Position numbers and translations under genes: made by a program | The notes under the pieces: model-generated | What the model was told of the DNA's origin: nothing | The model's database searches: none | The model's input: only the letters and a program-made list of their open reading frames with translations | Part shown: one piece after another, positions 1 to 18,189 of the stretch | Position numbering within the stretch: the first letter of the stretch is position 1 | How the letters are laid out: the number at the start of each line of letters is the position of its first letter | Origin: Saccopteryx bilineata | Taxonomy: Eukaryota; Chordata; Mammalia; Chiroptera; Emballonuridae | Length of the DNA: 64,000 nt | Assembly (NCBI RefSeq): GCF_036850765.1 | Contig: NC_089490.1 | Location: 128,492,522 to 128,556,521, forward strand | Reading direction: 5' to 3'

Positions 1-1600
1 TTGTTCTGCATTTTGCTGTTGGCTGCAAGGAGGGCTGAGGGAGACATTTCATCCTTCAATCAATGGAACCTGTGGCTGACTGAATTGGCTGACTGATGTT
101 TGCATACAAAGCATGAAAACTTATTAAAAAACTTATTAATATCTCTAAGCTCTTGGCTGTTTGACCTTTAAATGCATGACATCACATTTCGGGGGATATC
201 AGATTTGGCATTTTAGTTATGCTTGGCCCAGACCCATAGAGCATCAAGGTGTTTTCCCCAAGGACAGATTTATGCCAGCAACCCAGAACTACAGGAGGTG
301 ACAGGGCTGGAAAGGGTCACCTCATAGGTCCTCAGGCTCATGCCAGAGCATGAAGGCCACTACTTGCCCAAGGTCTCCCTGAGACATGGCAGAGGTGATA
401 CTCAAATGTTGATCTTCTCAGCCCCCAGATTTACCCTTTCCTATGGATGAATGAAGTGCCCTAAATAGAATATTGGCCTATTGTGACAATGAGCGTGTCC
501 TCAAGACCCAGACAGGTGGGAGAAGGGAGGGGAGCAGGCAAGAAACTTGGAAGAAGCCAGCCTGGTGTCAGATGGCAAACTTCAACGGCAGCAGCCTGAA
601 TACTCAGGAAAGGCTGCTGCCTCCAGTGGAGTTCCAACCCTTTGGGCCTGAAGTGAAGATTCATCAGAAAACACAAGGCCTTAAATTCTTCTCTCAAGTA
701 TAGGCTGGGGGATGGAGAAGCAGAGGGTGCTGGCAGGTAGACATCTGCATGGAAGAGTGACAGTCAGTCTGGGACTCACCTCCAGATAAATAGATAAATG
801 GAGGTGAGTTCAAGAGGGCTGATGTCTATAACTCCTGCTCTACCAGTTCCCTCAGTTTACCCAACTATCCTAAGCCTGACATGTCCTGGAATCATCCTGG
901 GACTTAGTTGGGGGTCAGAGTCAGTAGAAGACACTTCCTGCCCTCAAGGGACACAGCCAATGACATCCCTGACCCCAAACTACAAAGACAGAACCAGGGA
1001 TTCTCAGGGTTCTGGACACTGTGGTGCGGAGGGTGTATGTGTATTGGTGGGGGGGAGGAGACTGGGGAGGGCAAGTTCAGAGAGCACTAAACAAAGGCAA
1101 ATGGGAGGAGAGGTGTGGGGTAGCCCATGTGTCCTTGTGGGATGGTTCTTGGTCCCTCAGAGGGTAGACTTGTCTCCATTAGGTGGAGCCATCCTCTAGA
1201 GAGATCAGCTCCGGGTGGAGGAGTTGTGCAGAGCTGAGGAGCAGGTGGAAAAGAGGAGATGAAAGGAGCCTGTATTTGGCGTAATGAGCACACACATAAG
1301 CTGGGAACTGGTTTGAACCAGGCAGGAGGGGGTTGGGATGGGATTCTGGCTGCTGGGGGAATGTGGGGTATGATCAAGGAGAAAGAGGTCATGCTGGAAG
1401 CGGGAGCTGTGGTCCAGGCCTGAGTGAACTGAGGAATCAAGTTATGGAAGTGGACAGGAAGAGGTAGAATCACTGGGAGATGGGGGAAACACTGCATGAG
1501 TGGGGCAGGACTGAAAAGGATTGGCCAGCTGGAGATGGGGCAAGAGGAGGCAGAGTGTTGGAATGCTGGTGGGGCCCACATTGTGTTCACAAGATGACAT
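1..1600. other. Intergenic sequence downstream of KRT85; no gene seen
   Basis: No keratin exon, splice-flanked coding block or clear young repeat is recognisable. Open frames here are short and show no family resemblance. The next type II hair keratins would be expected further left, outside the window. Confidence 0.6.
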
Positions 1601-1620
1601 GTCCTTGTATCGCAACAGCA

Positions 1621-1626
1621 TTTATT
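1621..1626 (-). promoter_or_regulatory. KRT85: Probable KRT85 polyadenylation signal (AATAAA)
   Basis: Minus-strand AATAAA about 800 nt after the KRT85 stop codon; I saw no other AATAAA in between. The signal context (TTTATTGAAA on the plus strand) closely resembles the one after KRT84. The implied 3' UTR contains the compound microsatellite at 2006-2069. Confidence 0.55.
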
Positions 1627-2005
1627 GAAACACCGAATGAGACAACACAGGAGGCAAGCCACCCACAGACAGTCTTAACAAGGGGGAGACCCAGGAAGTG
1701 TCCTAACCTTCTCCATCCCACCTGCTTCATGTTGGACGAGCCCTCCAGCACTGGCAGGAGGAGATCTGGAGTAACCATGGAATTTTCTTTGAAATGTATA
1801 AGGTGTATCGAATGAATACCTGTCCAAAGTCAAAAGAATTTCTTTCTCTGACCGGGCCTTTCAACTGGGAGGTGATATGAGGAGTCTGGCCGGAACAGGT
1901 TAACCCAGAGGAGGGCAGTCAGTCAGAGAGACAAGCAAACACACACACACAAATGACCATTGGGCAGGTACTCCCTGCAGAGACCTTCCCAACCAGGAGA
2001 GGGAG

Positions 2006-2028
2006 CTGCTGCTGCTGCTGCTGCTGCT

Positions 2029-2069
<41 letters not shown>
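2006..2069. repeat. Compound (CTG)8-(GT)20 microsatellite in the predicted KRT85 3' UTR
   Basis: Eight CTG units (2006-2029) run directly into twenty GT units (2030-2069). In KRT85 transcript sense this reads (AC)n followed by (CAG)8. It lies between the stop codon and the likely polyadenylation signal, so it is probably transcribed. Confidence 0.9.
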
Positions 2070-2071
<2 letters not shown>

Positions 2072-2429
2072 TGGGGTGGTGGTGGTGGGGGGTGTTCTTC
2101 CTGATTCTCAGGTTGTGGGAAACCTGAGAATAGTTAGGCTCATTTCTAAGCTTCCATGATGTCCAGCCATTCTGGGTGACTGGTAATGTCCCAGAGAGCT
2201 TAGTGAACAATACAAACTGGCCAAGGGTATTTCTGAGTCAAATTGGACTTTTAAGCGAAGGGCTGAAAAGCCAAGAGGAGAACCAGGAAACAACTCCCTA
2301 AAAAGGGAAGGTGGTGGAGCTGCCCCAGGTTCTGTCCCTCTGTAGGAACATGTGGACGATTCCAGGAGCAAGCACGCATTTTCATTCACACACCATCTGT
2401 GCACAAATGGATGTAAGTGGCCCCAGACT

Positions 2430-9463
<7,034 letters not shown>

Positions 9464-9565
9464 CGTGTGGGTCTGAGCAGAGCCTGAGCACTGCGGGAGG
9501 AAGTCTGTGAGGGCGGCACAGTGCGTTGCTTAGGTTTCTTCTGGCCTCTCTTGTCCTTCCTGGTC

Positions 9566-9575
9566 CTTTTATTGG
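9566..9575 (-). promoter_or_regulatory. KRT85: KRT85 TATA-like box
   Basis: On the minus strand this reads CCAATAAAAGG, about 105 bp upstream of the ATG. That leaves room for a 5' UTR of about 75 nt, usual for hair keratins. The plus strand of the same bases reads TTTATTGG, which also fits the HOXC13 consensus, so the two signals overlap here. Confidence 0.6.
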
Positions 9576-9628
9576 TGAGGAGAGCTAGGGTTGGCTGCAT
9601 AAAAGGAGTGAAAAGGCATTTTATGTTG

Positions 9629-9659
9629 TTTATTGGCGTGGGGAGTTTGCCAGCAACTC
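9629..9659 (-). promoter_or_regulatory. KRT85 upstream block with HOXC13-like core, shared with KRT84 and KRT82
   Basis: Begins TTTATTGG (plus strand, 9629-9636), a match to TT(A/T)ATNRR, the binding consensus reported for HOXC13 at hair keratin promoters. It continues with GTGGGGAGTTTGCC and ends in AACTC. Blocks of the same layout lie at matching distances upstream of KRT84 (32724-32753) and KRT82 (56266-56292). Function is inferred from this recurrence. Confidence 0.55.
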
Positions 9660-10974
9660 CTCAAGGACTCATCTTAAAGGTGAGCTCAGCGGCGACTCTG
9701 GGACTTCGTAAAAGTATTGAAGATGTTATTAACAGTGTGTGTTTGCACTTTTCATCTTCAAAGCTCGTTTACATACATTAAGTAATTAATTTTCTCATAT
9801 TCTCCCGGTGAGATGGCCTCAACCCACACCTGAAGATGGATTTGAACTTCACAACAATCAGAGGTGGCTGGATTTGGGGTCCAGGCTGGGTCCACACGAT
9901 CTAAGGGAGAAATTCTAGGGTCCCACATTGGGTCAGACCATGAGAGGCCATTAACCCTTTCCTCCTGGATCCATGAAGAATTCACTGTGTTTCGGGAGCT
10001 GATTGGTCACATGAGTCCATACCCACGCAGGCAGCTTTGCCTGAAAGGTGGTTTGGATCTAGAGGGGCCATTTCAACCATGCACTTGCAGGGCAGAGAGT
10101 TGTGGCATGGTCTCTTAGAAGCTTCTGGATTCTAGTCCAGAAGACTCTGCCTCACAGCCTTCATTTCTCACTCAGCAAAAGTACAAACCACTTAACCCTC
10201 AGTGGCCTCAATAACAGCCGCTTGTGGGTAAGGAGGAGCCTCCCCTTCAAGCCACTTTCTCCCTCTTGGCTGAAGGACGGAGAACCCTATTCTGGCTGCT
10301 GTGAACTTGCTTTGGGCACCTTCCCTTGGCTATTTAAGAAGAAATAGGTCCTTTGAGTCTCTCTTCCAAGACCACCAGCCAGAGGAGGTACTCATTCTGT
10401 TTGTCAGCCCCAGAATGATCACCTTTAGAGGAACATTTAGCAACTGCTGGGTGGGAAGGTGGCTTTTCTTATCCAAGGATGCTGTAACTTCTGGCTGCTG
10501 GGGGCTCTGGAATCCTGAGCCCTTCTAACTTTCCTGCTTCTCTGTGTGTACTGAGGCTACTTACTAGAAAAATGATTGCTCTTTGTTTAATGTTCAGTGA
10601 GCACAGACCTGGGGGATGTAATCACTGCTTCTAGGGAAGCTAGCTAGACACCCGAGGTATTAGGAGCTTCAGGAAAAGAGCTGATAAAATTCTTCTAAGA
10701 GTAACAACCCCTCCAGGGAGCCTTTCTGTCCTGAGTCTGCCCTCGCTGCTATAGCCGGGCCCAACGTGGATCTTCAGCCAGGACCCGGCTGATTGATTTC
10801 TATCTCCATATTCCAAACCTGTTTTTCCAAGTAGGGCAGAAAGACTTTAGGCAACTGGTGGGGGAGGAGCAGGTAGACTCACTATGGCCCCAGATGACCT
10901 TCCCCATAGTCACCCATGGAGAAGCTGCAGGGATTTAGCAACCTGGACAATGGAATCAAAGGTGGAAGGTCTAG

Positions 10975-11135
10975 TTCAAACTTGGGCCCTTTCTAGCTGT
11001 GTGGCTTTGAGGAAATTTGTAACGTCTCTGAGCTTCCCTTTCCTTGGCTGTAATGTGGAATTCATCCTTATCTTCAAGGGTTGTTGAGAGGATTAAGTGG
11101 ATAATACACCTGAATGTGCTTTGTGGATCAGTAAA
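10975..11135 (+). repeat. MIR fragment
   Basis: MIR order is visible: CTAGCTGTGTGGCTTTGAGG, GAGCTTCCCTTTCCTTGGC, then GTTGTTGAGAGGATTAAGTG. Confidence 0.65.
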
Positions 11136-11753
11136 CTTTGCATGAAGGACAGGGACTCTTGCTTCCTATCAGAAGCACCCCTCCCCCAGCAGAGCCTGGG
11201 CTTGTTCCTTGCCCCACCCATGGTTTTCATTTATTCTGCATATTTATAACTTCTTTACCTTTCCAAGGCTGTCTTTCATGTGTTCTTTAATCTGATTTCA
11301 CTAGTATAAAAACTTGGGGTGAAGTCTGGGGGTGGAGAAAGGAAGCAATATGGGGAACACAGGGAATGTTTTCCCAACTCCCATCCCTCAGCGTGGGCTC
11401 TGCTGGCTTGAGCCCAGGGTGTATTCCGATGCTTTGGACAACGAGCTCACAGACTGACAGTTGTGTAGACCTGGAGCAGATGTGTGGGCCAAGAGGGATT
11501 TGGCCCTTTGAAAGTGAGGAGGAGGGTGGTGGCTGAATGTGGGAGTTAGAGGATGGGTGGGCCCCCTGCTCAACCAGCTTCAAGAGCTCATAAAACCTCA
11601 CCCTCTTCTCTCCACTCCTCTGAACCTCTGTTGTCCTTCAACTTATTGAAGAGGATGAAAGCAGACCCCTTTCTGCCTCTTCTTGGAGCAGGAGGGAGTG
11701 GAGGCTTTTCTCTATAGGGTAGCTCCCATATCATCTGTTCCTCCATGCCCCCA

Positions 11754-11797
11754 ACACACACACACACACACACGCACACACACACACACACACACCC
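11754..11797. repeat. (CA)n microsatellite
   Basis: About 20 CA units with one CG interruption. Its open frames are Val-Cys or Thr-His repeats and not genes. Confidence 0.9.
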
Positions 11798-14104
11798 CTT
11801 CCAAACCTATACCCTGAATTGGGCCTGGGCACTGAGAACAGGAAAGGGGAGCTATGAGACTTAAGAGACCTGGGTAAACCACTCTGTGTTCAGAAATAAA
11901 ATCACTCATCCAGGAGCAGAAGAACTATCAAGAGCAATGGTGTAGGCACCTGGGTGGGTAGTTCCGGGGTGAGGACACACGGAAGTACTCATGGACACTA
12001 GGTGAAGTTTGTATCACTGCAGATGGCAGCTGAGACCAGAGCTGGTGGAGGCTGATAGGGATGGCTGTCTGGATGGCACTTGGGATTGGAGGCACTGGGC
12101 TGGAGAGGGAGGCTAGGTCCTTATGCGGCTATTACCAGGTCATTCAGGGCAACTGACAAACTCACAGACCAGACCAGTCTGATAAAGCGGCCCTGGACCC
12201 ATAACACATAAGCCTTTACAATGTGGTTCTATGTAAGGGTGGGGAGACAGAAAACCCATAGCTCCATGCCTATCTCTGCTCATCTCCCATCATCTCTGTC
12301 CAGTAGGACCAGATCCTTGTCTTGTGCTGGGAAGGGAGCCAGACTTCCCTTCACTGGCCTCCCCCTCTTACCACCCCCCTGTGCTCTATTTGTTCCTCAT
12401 ACCCCAAGCGTTCTCCCTGGAGTGTCCCAGAACAGCCAGCCACCTCTTCCAGGAAACCTCTGTGAACCAGTCAGTGGGAGGCTATGATTTCTCCTGTTCC
12501 CTGCCTCAGCAGGTAATTCATAAAACGCCCTTTCTGGGGCTCCCCAGGTAATTCCAATCATCCCCTTCACACCCTCTTGTCCTGGGTGTTGCCGTTCATC
12601 ACCTTTTTGGTTTTGTACTTTTCTGCCCCCATACCTTTTGAAGGTCACACCCAATGTCAGGAATGTCCACCCAAGAACGCTAGTCTTTCCCGTAATTTAA
12701 AATGCTTCCAAGAAGTCGCTTCTTCCAAGAAGCCTTCAAGAGCAAATTGAATTAAAGAGCTTCTTTACTCCACCCTGGAGCCGCAGGCAACTTTCTCCTC
12801 TGACTCTGGATCCACTCCACAACTGGAGTCCATCTCCTGGGGTTTCCCCAGCGTCCTTATCATTCATTCAAACTCACCTCAGATGAACCATCCTCCTCCA
12901 GCACCTTACCTAAGCCAAGATGCTTGTTGGGAGAATTCTTGCTCTTCCCCGCTCCAGGGGCTCAATACCTCCCTTCTCTTCTGCTGTTTTTACTGTGCTT
13001 AAAATTCCCCTGCTTCTGAAAATGTTTTCTGGACTTATCCAAAGATAAGGGAGCACAGATATCTTCCCATCCTGCCTGTTGATCTATGTGATTCTATATT
13101 CGTATCTGCCTGTGCTCTCCTAGGTCATCTCACTATCTTTCCTGGCTGGCTAGTTCTCCAGAATTGACCCTAACTGGTTCCCTGCAGACAAGGCACGTTG
13201 GAGCAGGGCCTTGGTCGCTGCCCACACAGCTCATCCAAGCTCATCCAAGTTGGGCACTGCCCATCGTCTCTCTGGTCTTCTCCACCCTTTTACTATGTAT
13301 TTGAATCTACACCAGCTCCTGGTCCTGAGACACAGCTTTTGAAGGGTCTTCTAGCTCTGTGACACTTTCTTTGGCTTTTAGAAAACTTGGGCTTGACTCA
13401 GAGACTCTATCTGAGAAGAGTGAGGTTGTAGCAACAGGAAGGAGCTGGATGAATCAATGGCCCATCCCCAGTTCATTCAGTGCATTGGGAGCTGGGCCCC
13501 TCATCTAGTCAGCCGAGCTGTTCCCAGGGCATCTCCATCTTTCCTCACAGGCTTCTCCACCAGCAGCTCTTAAGAATCTCTAGTCCCCTCCTGAAAGCTA
13601 TTCACACACCTTCCTGCCGGCAGCCTTCCCTGGTGGCCTTGCTGTTTCCTGTGGGTACTTTGGTCAGAGCAGATGCTAAGTACATACAGAGCTTCTAATT
13701 TCAGTCTACTTTTTTCTATTTTAGCATTAGAACCATTTCTCTACATCTTGGGAGGAAAACAACAGTCTAAAACTTATAGTTGATGCTATCAACTACTTGA
13801 TGCGTAGTGGGATCATAGTTTGAGCAAGACCCCTTTTGGCTCTATGCTGGGAAGATACAGAGAGTTTCTGTGGGTGTCAGGTCCCCCCAATGTCTTTCAT
13901 GACATGGCTAAGGAATCCCCTTGAGATCTTGGTTCTGGGGTACTAAACTACAGTCCTGTGACGCATAACAATGTTTTGGTCAATGACATACCACAAATAT
14001 GACCACAAATATGATGGTCCCATAAAATTACAATGGACCTGAAAATTTTCTATTGCCAGGTGACATTGTAGCCATCATTGTGCAAAGGTTGCAAAAATCA
14101 ACAT

Positions 14105-14650
14105 TTGTTGAGATGGCAAACAACTTTGTCTGAGTGTGGATGACGACAATGCTGAGGAGCTCCTAGAGGTGGTTCCTGAGGAAATGACTAAGGAGGAGCT
14201 GTTGGAAGTGGAACAGGAGCGCATTGCTGAGGAAGAGGCAAGAGAAAAGGAAACTGCAGGAGAAGAAAAAGAGCCACCAAGAATATTCACAGTGAAGGCT
14301 TTAGCAGAAGCTTTTGCAGATCTTGGCAAACTTCGTAAAAAGTTTGAAAACATAGGCTCCAGTACTGAAAAATTTTCATTTAACAGAGGAATGCTCATGG
14401 TGCATTATTTGCTTACAAGCAAATCTACAATGGAAAAAAGACACAAACCAAGCATACTACCACAGGCATAGTTCTGAAAAGAAGCACAGTTCAAGAAAAG
14501 CCTCAGGCAGGTCCTTCAAGAGATATTCCAGAAGACGGCTTTGTTATTATAGGAGGTGACAGCTTTATGTGTGTTGCCCCTGAAGACCTTCTAGTGGCAC
14601 AGATGTGGAGGTAGGAGACAGTGATACTAATGACGCAGATCCTCTGTAGA
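14105..14650 (+). pseudogene. Tigger transposase remnant (C-terminal part)
   Basis: The longest open piece (14136-14471) has acidic EELLEV/MTKEELLEVEQER repeats and FTVKALAEAFADLGKLRKKF, typical of the end of Tigger/TIGD-like transposases. After about 14390 the similarity moves to another frame, so at least one frameshift has occurred. The catalytic DDE part is missing from this copy. Domesticated TIGD genes are an unlikely alternative because the flanks are transposon termini. Confidence 0.7.
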
Positions 14651-14884
14651 CTAGGCTAGTGAGTGTGTTTGTATCTCAGCTTTTAACAAATATGTTTAAA
14701 AGTAAAAAAAAAAATAGAATATAGCTTATAGAATAAGAATACAAAGAAAGAAAATATTTTTTGTACATCTGCGCAATGTGTTTGTGTTTTAAACTGTTAC
14801 AAAAGAATTGAAAGGTTAAAAAAATAAAAAAGTTTATGTAGTTAAAAACATTACAATAAGCTAAGTTTAATTTCTTATTAAAGA

Positions 14885-15715
14885 AAGAAAAAAATTTTAT
14901 TTATTTTTTTTAGTGAGAGAGAGAGACAGACAGAGACAGACAAATAGGTAGGAAGAGAGATGAGAAGCATCAGTTCTGGCCCTGGCCGGTTGGCTCAGCG
15001 GTAGAACGTCGGCCTGGCGTGCGGGGGGACCCGGGTTCAATTTCCGGCCAGGGCACATAGGAGAGGCGCCCATTTGCTTCTCCACCCCCCCCCTCCTTCC
15101 TCTCTGTCTCTCTCTTCCCCTCCCGCAGCCAAGGCTCCATTGGAGCAAAGATGGCCCGGGCGCTGGGGATGGCTCCTTGGCCTCTGCCTCAGGCACTAGA
15201 GTGGCTCTGGTCGCAACAGAGCGACGCCCCGGAGGGGCAGAGCATCGCCCCCTGGTGGGCGTGCCGGGTGGATCCCGGTCGGGCGCATGCGGGAGTCTAT
15301 CTGACTGTCTCTCCCCATTTCCAGCTTCAGGAAAAAAAAGAAAAAAAAAAAAAGAACACACACACACACACACACACACACGAAGCATCAGTTCTTTGTT
15401 ACGGCACCTTAGTTGTTTGTTGATTGCTTTCTCATATGTACCTTGACTCGGGAGTATGGGGGGCTCCAGCTGAACCAGTGACCCCTTGTTCATGCCAGTG
15501 ACTTTGGGCTCAAGCCAATGGCTGTGGGCTCAAGTCAGTGACTCTGGGCTCAAGCCAGCAACGTTGGGGTCATGTCTATGATCCTACGCTCAAGCCGGCA
15601 ACCCTGTGCTCAAGCTGGTGAACTTGCACTCAAACTGGCAACCTTGGGGTTTAAACTTGGGTCCTCAGCATTCCAGGCTGATGCTATATCTACTGCACCA
15701 CTTCCTGGTCAGGCC
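14885..15715 (-). mobile_element. Older tRNA-derived SINE inside the Tigger element, itself interrupted
   Basis: Reverse-orientation SINE with head at CCTGACCAGGAAGTGG (right end, 15715) and repeated GGCTCAAGCCAGTGAC-like units. The A-rich/GA-rich 3' part is at about 14885-14963. It is split at 14978-15381 by a second SINE. Related copies occur at 22732-23146 and 57326-57654. Confidence 0.75.
14978..15381 (+). mobile_element. Younger bat SINE nested in the older SINE
   Basis: Starts GGCCCTGGCCGGTTGGCTCA and ends in an A-rich tract followed by (CA)n. It is bounded by a perfect 14-bp direct repeat GAAGCATCAGTTCT at 14964-14977 and 15382-15395, the target-site duplication made from the host SINE. 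Confidence 0.9.
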
Positions 15716-16209
15716 AGAAAAATATATATATTTTTTATAAATTTAGTGTAGTCTAAGTGTATAGTGGCTATAAAGTCTACAGTACTGTACAGTAATGTCC
15801 CGGGCCTTCACAGTCACTCACCACTTACTTAGTAACTCACTCAGAGCAGTTTCTAGTCCTGTGAACTCCATTCATGGTAGGTGCCCTATATGGGACCATC
15901 TTTATCTTTTATACTATATTTTTACTGTGCCTTTTCTATATTTATATACACAAATAGTTACCATTGTGTTATAATTGCCTTCAATATTTAGCACAGTACC
16001 ATGCTGTATAAGCTTATAGCATAAGAGCAATAGGCTATACTGTATAACCTAGTGGTGTAGTAAGCTGTACTGCCTAGGTTTGTGTGAGTGTACTCTATGA
16101 TGTTCACGCAATGACAAAATCACCTAACAATGTATTTCTCAGAATATATCCCTGTTGTTAAGTGACAATATATACATGACTGTATATTTAGTTATAAAAA
16201 CAGCTAAGA

Positions 16210-16590
16210 CTGACATTCTTGTCTCTTTACATGGCCTGGCCCTTTCCACTCCATTCTCAACACCGCAGAGTGATCTCCTTAAAACACTAAGTTGGGTTGC
16301 GTCACTCCTGTGCTCAAACACCCTGATGATTTTCCATTTCACTAGGAATAAAAGACAAACCCTAACAGTGGCCAACAAGACCGTGTACTGCCTGCCCCTG
16401 TTGTTATCTCTCTCATGTAAGCTTCTTGCTCTTGGCAGCTTTCGCTACTACTCATCATACTGGCAGACTCCTGACTCAGCGCCTTTGCACTGGCCGTCCC
16501 TTCTGTCCAGAATGCTCTTCCCTCAGCCACATGGCTTGCTCTATTGCCAGTTGGGTCTTTGCTCAAATATTGCTTCTGATAGAGCCTCTG
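16210..16590 (+). repeat. L2 fragment, left part of an interrupted copy
   Basis: Carries L2 3'-region phrases such as GACCGTGTACTGCCTGCCCC, GCGCCTTTGCACTGGCCGTC and AATGCTCTTCCCTCAG. It resumes at about 17905 after an L1 insertion. Confidence 0.65.
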
Positions 16591-16607
16591 ATCTTTCTTT
16601 TTTTAAA

Positions 16608-17890
16608 AAAATTTATTTATTAAATTTAATGCAGTGACATTGATAAATCAGGGTACATATGTTGAGAGAAAACATCTCTAGATTATTTTGACATTTGATT
16701 GTGCTGTATACCCCTCCCCTAAAGTTAAATTGTCTTCTGTCACCTTCTATCTGGTTTTCTTTGTGCCCCTCCCCTCCCCCAACCCCTCACTCCTTCTTCG
16801 CCCCATCCCCCCTCCCCCCACCCCCCACCCCATTGCCATCACATTCTTGTTCATGTCTCTGAGTCTCATTTTTATGTCCCTTCTATGTATGGATTCATAT
16901 AGTTCTTAGTTTTTTTTCTGATTTACTTATTTCACTCTGTATAATGTTATCAAGGTCCATCCATGTTATTGTAAATGATCCGATGTCATCATTTCTTATG
17001 GCTGAGTAGTATTCCATAGTATATATGTACCAAAGCCTTTTCCTTTTAATTTTTTTTTATTTTATTTTATTTTATTTATTCATTTTAGAGAGGAGAGAGA
17101 GAGGGAGAGAGAGAGAGAGACAGGGGGGAGGAGCTGGAAGCATCAGCCCTCATATGTGCCTTGACCAGGCAAGCCCAGGGTTTCGAACCGGCAACCTCAG
17201 CATTTCCAGGTCGACGCTTTATACACTGCGCCACCACAGGTCAGGCCCAAAGCCTTTTTATCCACTCGTCCTCTGACGGACACTTGGGCTGTTTCCAGAT
17301 CTTGGCTATTGTGAACAATGCTGCCACAAATATGGGGGTGCATTTCTCCTTTTGGAGCCGTTCTATGGTGTCCTTGGGGTATATTCCTAAAAGTGGGATA
17401 GCTGGGTCAAAAGGCAGTTCAATTTTCAGTTTTTTGAGGAATCTCCATACTGTTTTCCACAGTGGCTGCATCAGTCTGCATTCCCACCAGCAGTGCAAGG
17501 CTGGTACAATATTTGTAAATCAATCAATGTGATTCATCACATAAACAAAAAGAAGGAGAAAAACCATATGATAATTTCAATAGATGCAGAAAAAGCATTG
17601 ATAAAATCCAGCACCCATTCATGATCAAAACTCTCAGCAAAGTGGGAATACAGGGAACATACCTCAACATGATAAAGGCCATCTATGAGAAACCCACAGC
17701 CAACATCATACTCAATGGGCAAAAATTAAAAGCAATACCCTTAAGATCAGGAACAAGGCAGGGGTGCCCCCTTTCACCACTCTTATTTAACATAGTCCTG
17801 GAAGTCCTAGCCACAGCAATCAGACAAGAAGAAGAAATAAAAGGCATTCAAGTTGGAAAAGAAGAAGTGAAACTATCATTATTTGCAGTT
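16608..17890 (-). mobile_element. Truncated LINE-1 with 5' inversion, carrying a nested SINE
   Basis: The left part (about 16608-17505) is L1 3' sequence on the minus strand: 3' UTR, then the ORF2 C-terminus with [19 protein letters not shown] (17498-17241). The right part (about 17508-17890) is ORF2 reverse transcriptase sequence on the plus strand, with [20 protein letters not shown]. This opposite orientation is the hallmark of twin priming. Similar T-rich direct repeats (GATC.T.C.TTTTTAAAA) at about 16590-16607 and 17891-17907 mark the insertion site in an L2. It is not a functional element. Confidence 0.85.
17042..17247 (-). mobile_element. Short bat SINE inserted in the L1 ORF2 tail
   Basis: Reverse orientation, head GGCCTGACCTGTGGTGGCGC at 17247, with A-rich/GA-rich tail at the left. 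Perfect 11-bp target duplication CAAAGCCTTTT at 17031-17041 and 17248-17258. It belongs to the same family as the copy at 54414-54604. Confidence 0.9.
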
Positions 17891-17904
17891 GATCCTCCTT
17901 TTTA

Positions 17905-18185
17905 AAATGGCAACCTGTCCTCCCATTCTGAGACATTCTCCATCAGGTTCATCTTGTTTGGATCTTCCTTTTTGTTCCACAGCACTTAACACTTTCTATA
18001 ACATTCTATCATTGACTTATTTATTCTATTTATTGATTATAGTCGGTTTTGCCTCTCACCCCAAAATAAACTCCATGGGAGCAGGGCTTTCATCTGTTTT
18101 TTCATTGATGGTTTTTAAGCACTTAGAACAATGTGGGTAATATGGTAAATGCTCAGTAAATATTTGTTGACTGAATATATAAATG
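17905..18185 (+). repeat. L2 fragment, right part of the interrupted copy
   Basis: Continues the L2 3' end after the L1: CTCCATGGGAGCAGGGCTTT and GCTCAGTAAATATTTGTTGA close the element. Confidence 0.6.
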
Positions 18186-18189
18186 AATG

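Larger units (their letters stand above)
9670..13950. other. KRT85-KRT84 intergenic region, proximal part; no gene seen
   Basis: No coding exon recognised. It holds a MIR copy (10975-11135), a CA microsatellite (11754-11797) and otherwise diverged or unique sequence. Upstream regulatory elements of KRT85 could lie here, but none can be named from sequence alone beyond the block at 9629. Confidence 0.5.
13951..16182 (+). mobile_element. Tigger-family (pogo/Tc1-mariner) DNA transposon, fossil, with two nested SINEs
   Basis: Left terminal repeat starts CAGTCCTGTGACGCATAACA at 13951. The right end reads, in reverse complement, CAGTCATGTATATATTGTCA and ends at 16182. Both ends are flanked by TA, the target duplication expected for this superfamily. 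Inside, about 14105-14650 encodes a degraded C-terminal part of a Tigger transposase, with motifs KEPPRIFTVKALAEAF and, in another frame, PQAGPSRDIPEDGF. The frame changes and stops show it is dead. Termini resemble Tigger3/Golem or MER8 as remembered; the exact subfamily needs a library search. Two SINEs inserted later between about 14885 and 15715. Confidence 0.8.

Noticed and set aside
798..1662. Longer open frames on both strands left of KRT85 (133 and 191 aa)
   Set aside because: No family motif, no splice or start support, and no bias beyond chance in GC-rich intergenic DNA.
1923..2210. Open frames with poly-Ala, His-Thr or Val-Cys runs
   Set aside because: They translate the CTG/GT microsatellite.
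14978..15060. tRNA-like sequence with A and B boxes
   Set aside because: It is the head of a SINE with a long unrelated body, A-rich tail and target duplication. The same head recurs at 3667, 27199, 34580 and 39553. No genuine tRNA gene was found.
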